Below are positions 34,109-43,540 of a stretch of DNA of 54,657 nucleotides, piece by piece. The DNA is taken from the NCBI GenBank assembly GCA_019218445.1, contig JAHUUM010000016.1:1-54657 (forward strand), in the 5' to 3' direction. The stretch comes from Weeksellaceae bacterium TAE3-ERU29. Lineage in GTDB: Bacteria > Bacteroidota > Bacteroidia > Flavobacteriales > Weeksellaceae. Both the position numbers and the translations under genes were made by a program. Positions within the stretch are counted from its first letter, which is position 1. Every line of letters starts with the position of its first letter. The notes below the pieces were generated by a model that saw nothing but the letters and a program-made list of their open reading frames with translations, ran no database searches and was not told where the DNA came from.

Positions 34109-35764
34109 TTAACCTTCGCAACTTACACAACTTACAAAGTTCATCATCAGCTCTTTAGACACTGATTGACTTCTTTGGTAATATAAAGTTTTTACTCCTA
34201 ATTTCCATGCCTCTATCATTAAAGCGTTTACGTCTTTTATTGGTAAAGAAGAAGGGATATTTAAGTTCAAACTCTGCGATTGATCTATATATTTCTGTCT
34301 TTGTGCTGCTTGTACAATAATCTCCATAGGAGAAATTTCTTTAAATGTTTTAAACACATCTTTTTCCTCCTGAGTTAGTCCTTCTAATTGCTGAACAGAA
34401 CCATGATGTAGCATTATATTTCGCCATATATCCTCATTATCTAAGCCTTTCTCTGCTAATAGTTTTTTAAGGTATTTATTTTGGCGCATGAAGTTTCCTT
34501 TGGCTAAACCTGCTTTGTAATAATTACTTGCAAATGGCTCTATCCCCGGAGAGGTTTGCCCTAAAATTGCAGAGCTGGATGTGGTTGGAGCAATTGCTAA
34601 AAGAGTAGTGTTTCTTCTGCCGTAATCTCTAAGCAATTCCGGCTCTCCATAGATATTAGCTAATTCTTTACTTGCTTTCTCTGCCTCTTCTCTAATTAAT
34701 TTAAAGGCTTTAGCATTAAAGTTTTTAGCCTCCATACTTTCAAACGGAATCATATTTTTCTGCAAATACGAGTGATAACCTAAAACTCCTAATCCCAGAG
34801 CTCTGTGACGCATCGCAAAACGTCTTGCCTCTGTTAAATAGAAATTCTCATCTGTTTTTTCTATGAATTCAGACAAAACAGCATCTAAAAAGTAAATGGC
34901 TAATTGCACTGCGTCTGTGTCTTTCCACTCATCGAAAAGCTCTAAATTCATAGAAGATAAACAACAGATAAATGACTCCTCATAAGACGATGGCAACATA
35001 ATTTCTGAACAAAGATTACTTGCATTAATCATCATTCCATTGTCTTTGTAAACCTCAGGTTTATTTCTGTTTACATTATCCGTAAATAAAATATAAGGAA
35101 GTCCTTTTTGCTGACGGGATTCTAAAACTTTTGCCCAAATTTTACGTTTATCTATATCTCCGTCTATCATTTCCTGCATCCAATAATCAGAAACACAAAC
35201 TCCGTAAAATAAGTTCTGAATAGGGTTTCCTATATCTTTTATTTGTAAGAACTCAAGCACATCGGCATGATCAATATCTAAGTAAGCCGCAAATGCTCCT
35301 CGGCGAACTCCTCCTTGCGAAACTACATCCATTGCAGAATCAAATAGCTTCATAAAACTTACTGCTCCACTGGATTTTCCGTTATCTGTAACTGCTGAAC
35401 CTCTGTGGCGTAACTCCCCAAAGTACCCGGAAGTTCCTCCTCCAATTTTGGTTTGCATAATTACTTCGGCTAACTTATGTGTGATTCCTTCGATACTGTC
35501 GGGCACATGGACATTAAAACAAGAAATAGGTAATCCTCTTTGTGTTCCCATGTTTGCCCAAACGGGTGAGGAAAAACTCATCCAGCCTTTTCTTATTAAT
35601 TCCTCAAATCTTGGTTGAAGTTCCGGTTTGTATAATCTTTTTGCTGCGGCAGTTGTGATTCTTTCTATTGCTCCTTCTACGGTTTCACCTTTTAAGAGAT
35701 ATCCGCGATTTAGCATTTGTTCGGACTCATCATTCAACCACCATATATTGTTTTCTTCGGACAT
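34109..35764 (-). CDS. nrdA: Ribonucleoside-diphosphate reductase alpha subunit, without ATP-cone
   Basis: This class I ribonucleotide reductase large subunit reduces NDPs to dNDPs. Seen are SSPVWANMGTQRGLPISCFN (first active-site Cys), NASNLCSEIMLPS (the N-x-C-x-E active-site group), LGLGVLGYHSYLQ, and TTSSSAILGQTSPGIEPFAS, typical of the family. The C-terminal MNFVSCVSCEG supplies the swinging redox Cys pair. At 551 residues it is much shorter than E. coli NrdA because the N-terminal ATP-cone is absent; the chain starts directly with the catalytic-domain helix. NrdB here also lacks a cone, so overall-activity feedback by dATP is not visible. The gene is the last of nrdB-small ORF-nrdA. Confidence 0.95.
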   Translation of the reverse strand: MSEENNIWWLNDESEQMLNRGYLLKGETVEGAIERITTAAAKRLYKPELQPRFEELIRKGWMSFSSPVWANMGTQRGLPISCFNVHVPDSIEGITHKLAEVIMQTKIGGGTSGYFGELRHRGSAVTDNGKSSGAVSFMKLFDSAMDVVSQGGVRRGAFAAYLDIDHADVLEFLQIKDIGNPIQNLFYGVCVSDYWMQEMIDGDIDKRKIWAKVLESRQQKGLPYILFTDNVNRNKPEVYKDNGMMINASNLCSEIMLPSSYEESFICCLSSMNLELFDEWKDTDAVQLAIYFLDAVLSEFIEKTDENFYLTEARRFAMRHRALGLGVLGYHSYLQKNMIPFESMEAKNFNAKAFKLIREEAEKASKELANIYGEPELLRDYGRRNTTLLAIAPTTSSSAILGQTSPGIEPFASNYYKAGLAKGNFMRQNKYLKKLLAEKGLDNEDIWRNIMLHHGSVQQLEGLTQEEKDVFKTFKEISPMEIIVQAAQRQKYIDQSQSLNLNIPSSLPIKDVNALMIEAWKLGVKTLYYQRSQSVSKELMMNFVSCVSCEG

Positions 35765-35777
35765 GTTTTTTTATTTT

Positions 35778-36035
35778 TTATTTAATTTCAAATTTTTCAC
35801 AGGCTTCTTTTTCACCTATTCTCACTTTATTAATGTGTGTAAACTTAACATTAGGATCGGCTTCTATAAACTGATTTGCTTTCTTTATACAATAATCTAT
35901 TTTATAAGCCACAGAAATACAAACTCTGTGATCACCAACTAATCCCATTCCCATGTAAATGTATTCCCCTAATTTAAATTCAGGGCTAAAACTATATATT
36001 ATTTCTTTTTTTATATCTTCTCTTATATTTTCCAT
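35778..36035 (-). CDS. Small hypothetical protein between nrdB and nrdA
   Basis: This 85-residue protein is not recognised. It sits in the nrd operon with 13 bp to nrdA and 6 bp after nrdB. It has no signal peptide or membrane helix and three Cys (CISV, DYCIKK, EACEKF). The centre reads LGEYIYMGMGLVGDHRVCIS. The ATG at 36035 is chosen; a TTG two codons earlier (36041) is possible and would nearly abut the nrdB stop. Its position suggests a role tied to ribonucleotide reductase, for example assembly or redox support, but that is only inference. Confidence 0.65.
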   Translation of the reverse strand: MENIREDIKKEIIYSFSPEFKLGEYIYMGMGLVGDHRVCISVAYKIDYCIKKANQFIEADPNVKFTHINKVRIGEKEACEKFEIK

Positions 36036-36041
36036 AATCAA

Positions 36042-36998
36042 TTAAAATAAATCGTTAGCAGTAATACTTTTATCATGTTTTGTGTAATCCACAGGACGTT
36101 TTGCAAAGAAATCATCTAAAGAATTAGAGAATACCTCTTCCTCGAACCACAACATTGGCTTTGCTTGTTCAGTTGTAATTTTAAACGGCTTGTCAAAACC
36201 TAATGTAGTCATAGATTCATCTAAACGATAACGCATATAATTACATAAATCTTTTTTACTAAAGAAACTAAGTTCTCCTTCCTCAAAAATCCAGTCTAAT
36301 AGTTGATCTTCCAATTCCATATAATGAACAATAAACTCATCTACATGGGAGCGGATTCTTTCTTTTACTTCCGGCTGTTCTTCAAAAATCTTTTTGATGA
36401 TATAAATTCCTGCATTGGCATGTAATTGCTCGTCTACCGAAGTCCAAGCAATAATATTTGCCACATTCTTCATATATCCTTTGAAACGAGTGAAAGATAG
36501 AATGGTTGCAAATTGACTAAACAATGAGGCATTTTCTATTATAAGCGTAAAGAATAAAATTCTATCAATTGTATCAGATTGCTTAGCTAAATATTTTTGC
36601 ATAATATCTTGGCGTTTTCTAAAGATTGGGACTTTTAATAAGTCTTCGAACTCGTTATTATACCCCAATACTTCTAACAATCTTGAATATGCCTCACTGT
36701 GGCGGAATTCACACTCGGCAAAAGTTGCTCCTAATCCGTTAAACTCAGGTTTTGGAAATAAATCATATAAATCTCCCCAAAATGTTTTTACTGCGACCTC
36801 CACTTGAGCAATTCCCAATAAAGAGCGTTTTACAGCTTCCTGTTCTACATACGATAAATCTGACTTAAAATCCTGAATATCTGCAGTAAACTCCACCTCT
36901 GAGTGCACCCAAAACGATTTATTCATAGCATCTACAAACTCCATAACCTCCGGATATTCAAACGGTTTGTAGTTTTCTCTTTTATCAAAAATTCCCAT
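36042..36998 (-). CDS. nrdB: Ribonucleoside-diphosphate reductase beta subunit
   Basis: This radical-generating small subunit has 318 residues from the chosen start. The diiron ligands and radical site are visible: QVEVAVKTFWG (likely first acidic ligand, Glu where E. coli has Asp84), ECEFRHSEAY (Glu, His and the radical Tyr at the right spacing, E-x-x-H-x-x-x-Y), LIIENASLFSQF (Glu) and SVDEQLHANAG (Glu, His). The C-terminal SITANDLF would dock onto NrdA. An in-frame ATG at 37064 would add 22 hydrophobic residues unlike the family; ATG 36998 (MGIFDKRENYKPF) is the natural start. It begins the nrd operon. Confidence 0.95.
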   Translation of the reverse strand: MGIFDKRENYKPFEYPEVMEFVDAMNKSFWVHSEVEFTADIQDFKSDLSYVEQEAVKRSLLGIAQVEVAVKTFWGDLYDLFPKPEFNGLGATFAECEFRHSEAYSRLLEVLGYNNEFEDLLKVPIFRKRQDIMQKYLAKQSDTIDRILFFTLIIENASLFSQFATILSFTRFKGYMKNVANIIAWTSVDEQLHANAGIYIIKKIFEEQPEVKERIRSHVDEFIVHYMELEDQLLDWIFEEGELSFFSKKDLCNYMRYRLDESMTTLGFDKPFKITTEQAKPMLWFEEEVFSNSLDDFFAKRPVDYTKHDKSITANDLF

Positions 36999-37282
36999 AA
37001 TTAGTAGTATAGTATTGTTTAGAGAGGCTAATTTATAGAAAATAGAACGAAAGACACAATACAAAAAATCAATACTATCCTTAAATGCCTTTTAAAGGTT
37101 GATTGAGATTGACTTTAAAAACTTATTAAAAGCCTTTGTTGAAATCTTTTTTTTGTTTTTCTATTATAATTTTTAAATACAATAATATTTGGCTTCAATA
37201 AAAATTTAATAATATTTTTATATTAAAAAGGGCTTATTAATTATATATATTTTTTAGCTTAGCAAAGAAAAAACACAGAGAA

Positions 37283-38899
37283 ATGAAGAAGATATTCAGT
37301 TTATTTACTTTCATGTTTTGTTATTTGACTTTTGCTCAAGTAGACAAACCTAAACTTATTGTAGGAATCGTGGTAGACCAAATGCGTCCCGATTATCTCT
37401 ACCGTTATTATGATGATTATGGAGATAATGGTTTCAAAAGATTAATGAAAGAAGGCTTTAACTTTAAAAATACCAACTATAATTATATGCCTACTTACAC
37501 CGCTCCGGGACACTCCAGTATTTATACCGGAACAACTCCTGCCATTCACGGTATAGTAGGAAACTCTTGGTTCAATAAAGGAGAGAATAAAAATGTATAC
37601 TGTACCTATGATGAAAGAATGAATGCTGTAGGAACTTCACCTACAGATAAAGCAGGAAAAATGTCTCCGTATAGACTTAAATCTACTACTGTTACTGATG
37701 AGTTAAAATTAGACACAAATTTTCGAGGTAAAGTTATCGGTATTTCCATTAAAGATAGAGGTGCAATCCTTCCTGCCGGGCACTTTGCCGACGGGGCATA
37801 TTGGGTAGATGATATGGGTAATTTTATAACCAGTAGTTTCTATATGGATAATCTGCCTAATTGGGTAGAGAAATTCAATCAAAAAAAACTTGCTCAGAAA
37901 TATATAAATAATGGTTGGGATTTATTGAAAAACAAAAATGCTTATGATGAAAGTACTGAAGACAACTCTCCGTACGAAAGAATTATAGCTCCAAAAACAT
38001 CTCCTACTTTCCCATATAACTTAAAAGAAATCGCAACAAAAGAAGGGAATTTAAACGTTGTAAAATCAACTCCTTTCGGAAACGATTTAGTGGCAGAGTT
38101 CTCTAAAACGGCTTTAATCAATGAAAATTTGGGAAAGGATAGGTTTACTGACTTCTTAGCAATTAGTTTTTCTTCTACCGATTATGTAGGTCATTCTTTT
38201 GGCCCGAGATCTATAGAGATACAAGACACTTATTTAAGATTAGATGAAACTATTGCTAACCTACTTTCATTCTTAGATAAAGAAGTAGGAAAAGGAAATT
38301 ATTTATTATTCTTAACCGCCGATCATGCAGCCGCAGAAAACCCTAATTATTTAAAAGATAAAGGTTATCACGTAGAGACTTTAAATTATAAAGCTTTAGG
38401 TAAAGAAGTATCTGACTTCTTTACTCAAAAATACGGAGTAAACATTCTTACAGATTACTCTAATCAAAATATATTTTTAAATGATAATATTATAAAAGAA
38501 AATAAATTAGATTACGATACAATTATTAGAGATTTAAAAGCATGGTTAAATGAAAAGCCTTATATTTCCAGAGCTTATTCCAGAGATGATATATTAAGAG
38601 GTAACCCAACAGACTATCATTTATCTTTAATAGAAAGAGGATATGACCCTAAACAAAACGGAGATATTGTAGTTTTATTCGACCCTCAATATATGGAATA
38701 CAGCGAGGTAGGAACTACTCACGGAAGTACATATATGTATGATACTCATGTTCCAAATCTTTGGTTCGGCTGGAAAGTAAAATCGGGAGAGTCTTACAAA
38801 CGTTATGATATAACCGACATAGCTCCTACTATTTCTCAAAAAGTAAGTATTCCAATGCCTAATGGAACAAAAGGAAATTTATTATTAGAAGTTTTATAG
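37283..38899 (+). CDS. pafA: PafA-type alkaline phosphatase
   Basis: This exported monoesterase releases phosphate from many organic phosphates. A signal peptide (1-18, ending TFAQ) precedes the alkaline-phosphatase fold. Visible are VVDQMRPD (first zinc ligand, Asp32), YTAPGHSSIYTG with the nucleophile Thr73, GNSWFN (substrate Asn), SIKDRGA (the K-x-R pair special to PafA), STDYVGHSFGP (Asp/His zinc ligands), TADHAAAENP (Asp-His) and THGSTYMYDTH (last His). These match PafA of Elizabethkingia, where Thr replaces Ser as nucleophile. It stands alone, divergent from nrdB with 284 bp between starts, and ends in a strong terminator. No Pho-type control site was recognised. Confidence 0.93.
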   Translation: MKKIFSLFTFMFCYLTFAQVDKPKLIVGIVVDQMRPDYLYRYYDDYGDNGFKRLMKEGFNFKNTNYNYMPTYTAPGHSSIYTGTTPAIHGIVGNSWFNKGENKNVYCTYDERMNAVGTSPTDKAGKMSPYRLKSTTVTDELKLDTNFRGKVIGISIKDRGAILPAGHFADGAYWVDDMGNFITSSFYMDNLPNWVEKFNQKKLAQKYINNGWDLLKNKNAYDESTEDNSPYERIIAPKTSPTFPYNLKEIATKEGNLNVVKSTPFGNDLVAEFSKTALINENLGKDRFTDFLAISFSSTDYVGHSFGPRSIEIQDTYLRLDETIANLLSFLDKEVGKGNYLLFLTADHAAAENPNYLKDKGYHVETLNYKALGKEVSDFFTQKYGVNILTDYSNQNIFLNDNIIKENKLDYDTIIRDLKAWLNEKPYISRAYSRDDILRGNPTDYHLSLIERGYDPKQNGDIVVLFDPQYMEYSEVGTTHGSTYMYDTHVPNLWFGWKVKSGESYKRYDITDIAPTISQKVSIPMPNGTKGNLLLEVL

Positions 38900-38955
38900 A
38901 GTAAACTATTTCATTCATCAATAAAAAACTGCTGTTTTTATTTGATAACTAAACA

Positions 38956-38990
38956 TAAAAACCACTGTAAAAAAGTTACAGTGGTTTTTA
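38956..38990. terminator. Bidirectional terminator between pafA and the LysM gene
   Basis: TAAAAACCACTGTAA (from 38956) pairs with TTACAGTGGTTTTTA (to 38990) around AAAAG. The two neighbouring genes converge here. Confidence 0.88.
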
Positions 38991-39007
38991 TTAATAAGAG
39001 AATCTTA

Positions 39008-40897
39008 TTAATTTAATTTTATCACTCTGATCTCTTTGTTTATTTTGGCTTTTCCATTGTCTACCGTTTGATAACCAAATTTAGATGACAGCCTTGTTTC
39101 TGAACGTTTCGCATCAAAATCAGAAATTTTCCCACTATTATCCATTCTATCAACCACATCATAAACCACATCATAACCTAATGCCATATATCTTGTTGGT
39201 TTTTGACAATATTTATCTTCAAATGCCTTCAATACTTTTTTCTCTGTAGTACCATAACTATTAATCATTCGAGAAGTAGTATATTCAAATCCTATCTTTT
39301 TAAGAGCCTCTATATTTTTCGCATTATTTGCATTAAAAACATCTAAAGCCGGAACAAAATATAAACTAAATCCTGAAATATCATCCGGATTCTGTTTAGT
39401 AATCACCTCAACAAACCTATCTCCTACAGCATTGTTTTCTGAGACTAAAATGGCTATCTCAGGTTGATAAGTAACTGTTTCTTCTGTTGTCCCATCAGGG
39501 AAAGTAGTAATTTTTTTATTTTCTATTAACTGTAAGTCATCAGGATTATAAACAATAGACAGATTTACATTCTTTATCTTCTTACCTATTTCATCAGATA
39601 AATATACTGCCATATCTCTTTCATCTATTGTCGTTAATATTTTTATAACTTGTCCTTTATATTTTTTTATAATATCCTCCACTAATATATCGGCCGCATA
39701 CTCATCTCTTGGATTTGCCATATATACATTTTCATATGGTATTAATTTATCTGAATTAACTACAGGTGAAAATATTGGAATTCCTTTTTTCTGTAGTTTT
39801 TTAGCAGAAAACTCTACCATATCTTGGAAGAACGGACCTATTATAGCATCATATTTATCTATCTCAGGAGAGTCGTAAAAATTAGATAAAACTCTTTTAT
39901 CATTTTGTGCGTCAATTACTTTTACGTTTACTTTTTTTCCTTTTTTAATTAATTCATCTAAAGCTAATTGAGCTCCCATATAAAACTCTTGAGAAACTTT
40001 TCTTTCACCTTTAAAAGAATTTGGCTTATTTAAATAAAAAGGCAATACCCAAGCTATATTTATCTCTCCATCACTAAATGCCGGAGCAACAGCTACCGCA
40101 ACCTCTCCTTTGCCATGTTCTATTATATTAGCATCTTTTTCCATTGGAACATTTAAAGTCATTCCTGCTTGCAGCCCATTATTTAGCTCCGGATTATTTT
40201 TTAATAACTCATCTAAAGTAACATCATACTTTCTCAAAAGAGAGAAAATAGTTTCATCTTTTTGCACTTTATGCTTAAACCAGTTACGTTCTATTGTTAC
40301 TGATTTACTCTTAGGTATTCTTATAAAATTCCCGGCTTTTAAACCTTCTACTTGTACACTTTTGTTTGCAGCATAAATATCTGCTTCCTCCACTCCATTA
40401 TCCTTTGCTATAGAATAAACGGTATCACCCATTTTCACTTCGTACATTCCTTCCGGAGTAGGAGCAGAAGTATTTGGTCTTTCATTCGCTTTTTTAGCAA
40501 TTCGCACCACATCTCCCACCTGCAAACCACGCTCTTGAATAAAAGGATTCAGACTTTCTATAGACTCCTGCGTAACGCTGTATATCTTAGCCAGTCTATA
40601 TACATTTTCTTTTGGCTTAACAACTCTATAATAAAAATTTGCATCTTCATAGTCTATTGCTACCGACTCAATCTGATTATTATTATACACATTATTCCCC
40701 GGAATTTCCAATACATCTCCTACTTGCAATTCTCTATTTTTCAAAAACGGATTTGCATTTTTTAAAGCGTCTTGTGTAATCCCATATTGTTTACTAATTC
40801 CGTAAATAGTTTCCTTAGGCTGAACATTATGTTGTCTTACCTGAGAAAAAGCAAATGATGCTAATAATAACGAAACAGATATAAAAAGTTTCTTCAT
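39008..40897 (-). CDS. Secreted LysM plus periplasmic-binding-fold protein
   Basis: This 629-residue protein has a signal peptide (1-18, ending AFSQ), then four LysM peptidoglycan-binding repeats at about 22-66, 88-132, 152-196 and 206-250 (for example NVQPKETIYGISKQYGITQD and KVQKDETIFSLLRKYDVTLD). The C-terminal ~350 residues are a type-1 periplasmic-binding fold (NIAWVLPFYLNKPNSFKGER; KYDAIIGPFFQDMVEFSAKK; IPIFSPVVNSDKLIPYENVY), as in amino-acid-binding proteins. So it is probably a cell-wall-tethered sensor or scaffold in the periplasm rather than a transporter subunit, as no ABC genes adjoin. The gene follows bshC by 35 bp on the same strand and may share its transcript. Confidence 0.88.
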   Translation of the reverse strand: MKKLFISVSLLLASFAFSQVRQHNVQPKETIYGISKQYGITQDALKNANPFLKNRELQVGDVLEIPGNNVYNNNQIESVAIDYEDANFYYRVVKPKENVYRLAKIYSVTQESIESLNPFIQERGLQVGDVVRIAKKANERPNTSAPTPEGMYEVKMGDTVYSIAKDNGVEEADIYAANKSVQVEGLKAGNFIRIPKSKSVTIERNWFKHKVQKDETIFSLLRKYDVTLDELLKNNPELNNGLQAGMTLNVPMEKDANIIEHGKGEVAVAVAPAFSDGEINIAWVLPFYLNKPNSFKGERKVSQEFYMGAQLALDELIKKGKKVNVKVIDAQNDKRVLSNFYDSPEIDKYDAIIGPFFQDMVEFSAKKLQKKGIPIFSPVVNSDKLIPYENVYMANPRDEYAADILVEDIIKKYKGQVIKILTTIDERDMAVYLSDEIGKKIKNVNLSIVYNPDDLQLIENKKITTFPDGTTEETVTYQPEIAILVSENNAVGDRFVEVITKQNPDDISGFSLYFVPALDVFNANNAKNIEALKKIGFEYTTSRMINSYGTTEKKVLKAFEDKYCQKPTRYMALGYDVVYDVVDRMDNSGKISDFDAKRSETRLSSKFGYQTVDNGKAKINKEIRVIKLN

Positions 40898-40932
40898 AAT
40901 TTCTATAACTTTAATGGCAAAAATACAACTTT

Positions 40933-42519
40933 TTATCTTTGTTGTACGCCGTTAACATTTAATATTATAAAATTAAATTCAAATGGAGTAATTGCATTAT
41001 AAACCTCATCAAAAAAAGTACGCCCCTCTTCTATATAAAATTGAATGAAATTTATTTTTCGTTCCTGCCAAGTAGCTTTAGGAAATATATAATCATAAAT
41101 GAGATTAAAACGCTCAATTTGTTCATTTAATCTTTTTTTCTCGGCACTAAACAAACGCTTTTTCATTTTCCCAAAACCTTTTATTTGTTTAGCTTTTTGA
41201 GCATCGAGCATCTGACTAAATGATTTATGTGTTTTCTCGGCGATTGGTTCTACTTCCAAAAATAAGTTTTCTACTTTTGATTTTAAATCTTCTATTTCTT
41301 CAAATAAATTAGTCTGTTTTGCTACCCACCCTTTTATAAATTCCTCTTTAGGCTTAAAAATAGTAGCTTTATTAAGTCCTAAACTTTCTGCCTTTCTTTT
41401 AATATTTTCAGGTAAAATCAACATGGAATTTCTAAGTACAAGCATCGGGAATAGGACATTGTACTCCTCAAATATTTTCTTTAATTGTAACCAATAAGCG
41501 ATTTCACCACCTCCGCCTATATAAGCAATATTTGGTAAAATAACTTCTTGATAAAGCGGTCTTAAAATAACATTCGGGCTAAATTTCTCGGGAGAATTGT
41601 GTAATTCATTTAATAATTCTTCCTGACTGAATTCTTTCTCCGACACAGATAAAACATATTTACCTTTAATATATTCTATTCTTTCCCGCAGATTATCGGA
41701 AAGATAAAATAAATTAATTTCTCTTGCATACGCCTGATTCTTATAAGATTTAAGCTGATGATTTGTTTCTTCTATTAATTTTTTAGACGGGTTTTCCTTT
41801 ATTTCCTTTTCAAAATAAGGAATCATTATTTTTTTGAGAGAAATATTATTCGCATCTAATATTAAAACTCCAAATTCTCCCAAAAGCTGATTAACCAATA
41901 CTCGTGTAGCCTCCGCCAAACTTAAATTATTAAAGTAAGCACTCTTTAATATTTCTTTTATTTCTCTGGCTAAATCATTATCGGGCAAATCTTTAAATAA
42001 TTGATTAAAAACCTCATCAATATTTTTTGTACTAAGTTCTCCAACAGCTCCCCCGCTTTCTGTTTTCCAAGAATAAGTTTTTCCGTATAAATTAAAATGA
42101 TTAATCTCTTCGAAATCATGGTCTTCGGTTGCCATCCAATAAATCGGGACAAAATTAATTCCGTGATTTTCTTTGTTTAAATCATCACAGATACGAACCG
42201 TATGCAAGATTTTATAAATAAAATAAAGCGGACCTGTTGCTAAATTTAATTGATGCCCCGTTGTTACGGTTACCGTATTTTCCTGTTTTAATAATTCTAA
42301 ATTCTCTTTTTGTTTTGAAGTCAAATTTTGATTTTGTTCGCCCAAAACCTGACAAAGTATTTTTCGATGCTTATACTCTGCTAATTTATCTTTTGCCTGA
42401 ACAACGTAATTTTTTTTATCAGGAAAGCGGTTATAAGCAAATTTAAGATTATCTTTCTGCAACAAATAATCTTTAATTAACAGAGAAATTCCTGTTTCAG
42501 TAATTTTTATATTACTCAT
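40933..42519 (-). CDS. bshC: Bacillithiol biosynthesis cysteine-adding enzyme BshC
   Basis: This 528-residue cytosolic enzyme ligates cysteine to glucosaminyl-malate in the last step of bacillithiol synthesis. Family signs are VTVTTGHQLNLATGPLYFIY, FVPIYWMATEDHDFEEINHF, YSWKTESGGAVGEL, FSPNVILRPLYQEVILPNIA and YIGGGGEIAYWLQLK, then a long coiled-coil segment (about 390-460) and a short C-terminal domain. Length is normal. It lies 5 bp downstream of the phosphodiesterase gene on the same strand. bshA and bshB are not in the window. Confidence 0.95.
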   Translation of the reverse strand: MSNIKITETGISLLIKDYLLQKDNLKFAYNRFPDKKNYVVQAKDKLAEYKHRKILCQVLGEQNQNLTSKQKENLELLKQENTVTVTTGHQLNLATGPLYFIYKILHTVRICDDLNKENHGINFVPIYWMATEDHDFEEINHFNLYGKTYSWKTESGGAVGELSTKNIDEVFNQLFKDLPDNDLAREIKEILKSAYFNNLSLAEATRVLVNQLLGEFGVLILDANNISLKKIMIPYFEKEIKENPSKKLIEETNHQLKSYKNQAYAREINLFYLSDNLRERIEYIKGKYVLSVSEKEFSQEELLNELHNSPEKFSPNVILRPLYQEVILPNIAYIGGGGEIAYWLQLKKIFEEYNVLFPMLVLRNSMLILPENIKRKAESLGLNKATIFKPKEEFIKGWVAKQTNLFEEIEDLKSKVENLFLEVEPIAEKTHKSFSQMLDAQKAKQIKGFGKMKKRLFSAEKKRLNEQIERFNLIYDYIFPKATWQERKINFIQFYIEEGRTFFDEVYNAITPFEFNFIILNVNGVQQR

Positions 42520-42524
42520 TTTTA

Positions 42525-43385
42525 TTACTTAAGTTGTTGATAAACTTCTAAAGGACGGTCGGTAGAAAAAATATCCACACCTTGCTCTCTCCAAACTTTA
42601 TATAACTTATCACCACCCGCTTCTGCCTTTTTATCAAGGTTACCAAGTGTTCCTAAATTTATTGGAATTTTTAATTTCTTTAATTCATCAAACAAACTTT
42701 GTGGCGAAAGTCTTGTTCCTGTAAATGCCAACATTTTATTATGCGGAATATTGGTATCTAATATTTTATTTAACTCTTCATGATTCCTTGCCGAAACCGA
42801 AATCATCATTTCAGGTGCTAATTTATGGAGTTTTTCAGCTTGAGGAACAGTGTATGAAATCAATGCCACATTATTTTCCATTTTCTCTTTTCTGATTAAA
42901 TCTATTACGTCCTCAAAAGGTACGCCTCTCTTAAAATCAATCATGAAATAAGTGTTATTCCTCTTTCCCCATTTTAGAACATCTTCTAAATATGGAATTT
43001 TATATGGTGTTTCATTTCCAAAATCATCTACTAAATTTAGTTCTCGCAAATCTTCGGCGGTTTTTCCTTTTGCACTTCCATTTCCCGTTGTTAATCTTTC
43101 TAAATGGTCATCATGAAACAAAACCAATTTATTATCAGATGTTTGAGTAATATCAACCTCAAATAAATTAATTCCTTTTCCATCTAAATATTTTAAAGTT
43201 TCCAAACAATTTTCGGGATAGTTCTTCAAGCCACTACCACCTCTGTGTGCGGAAATCAATACATTATTTGTATGAAAATAATCGGTGTTTGCTTGAGTTT
43301 CCTCTACTTGATACTCCGGAGCATCTTTACAAGCTATATTCCAACATAGAAAAGCTAAAAGAATTAAAATATATCTATTTTTCAT
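42525..43385 (-). CDS. Glycerophosphodiester phosphodiesterase lipoprotein
   Basis: This 286-residue protein has a lipoprotein signal (WNIAC, Cys19) and a GDPD domain: ISAHRGGSGLKNYPENCLET (His/Arg and Glu catalytic group), FEVDITQTSDNKLVLFHDDH (metal Glu/Asp and second His), YFMIDFKRG and GVDIFSTDRPLEVYQQL at the end. It hydrolyses glycerophosphodiesters such as glycerophosphoethanolamine to glycerol-3-phosphate and an alcohol, in the envelope. The C-K-D-A start of the mature protein is mildly acidic, leaving inner- versus outer-leaflet location open. It heads a likely operon with bshC and the LysM protein. Confidence 0.9.
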   Translation of the reverse strand: MKNRYILILLAFLCWNIACKDAPEYQVEETQANTDYFHTNNVLISAHRGGSGLKNYPENCLETLKYLDGKGINLFEVDITQTSDNKLVLFHDDHLERLTTGNGSAKGKTAEDLRELNLVDDFGNETPYKIPYLEDVLKWGKRNNTYFMIDFKRGVPFEDVIDLIRKEKMENNVALISYTVPQAEKLHKLAPEMMISVSARNHEELNKILDTNIPHNKMLAFTGTRLSPQSLFDELKKLKIPINLGTLGNLDKKAEAGGDKLYKVWREQGVDIFSTDRPLEVYQQLK

Positions 43386-43491
43386 GAAACAAATTTAATC
43401 ATTTATACTCAGTTTCGAATGGAATTAATTTGTTAAATCTAAAAAAACGCAAGTATATCGCTATTCTTAAAAATCAATGATGGAATTTTAA

Positions 43492-43499
43492 TATATTTG
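43492..43499 (+). promoter_or_regulatory. Putative -7 element for lptB
   Basis: TATATTTG matches TAnnTTTG and ends 41 bases before the lptB ATG. No TTG sits near 19 bases upstream. Confidence 0.35.
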
Positions 43500-43540
43500 T
43501 AATCGAGAATAGCACTCTCAATTATAATTAATAGTATTGA

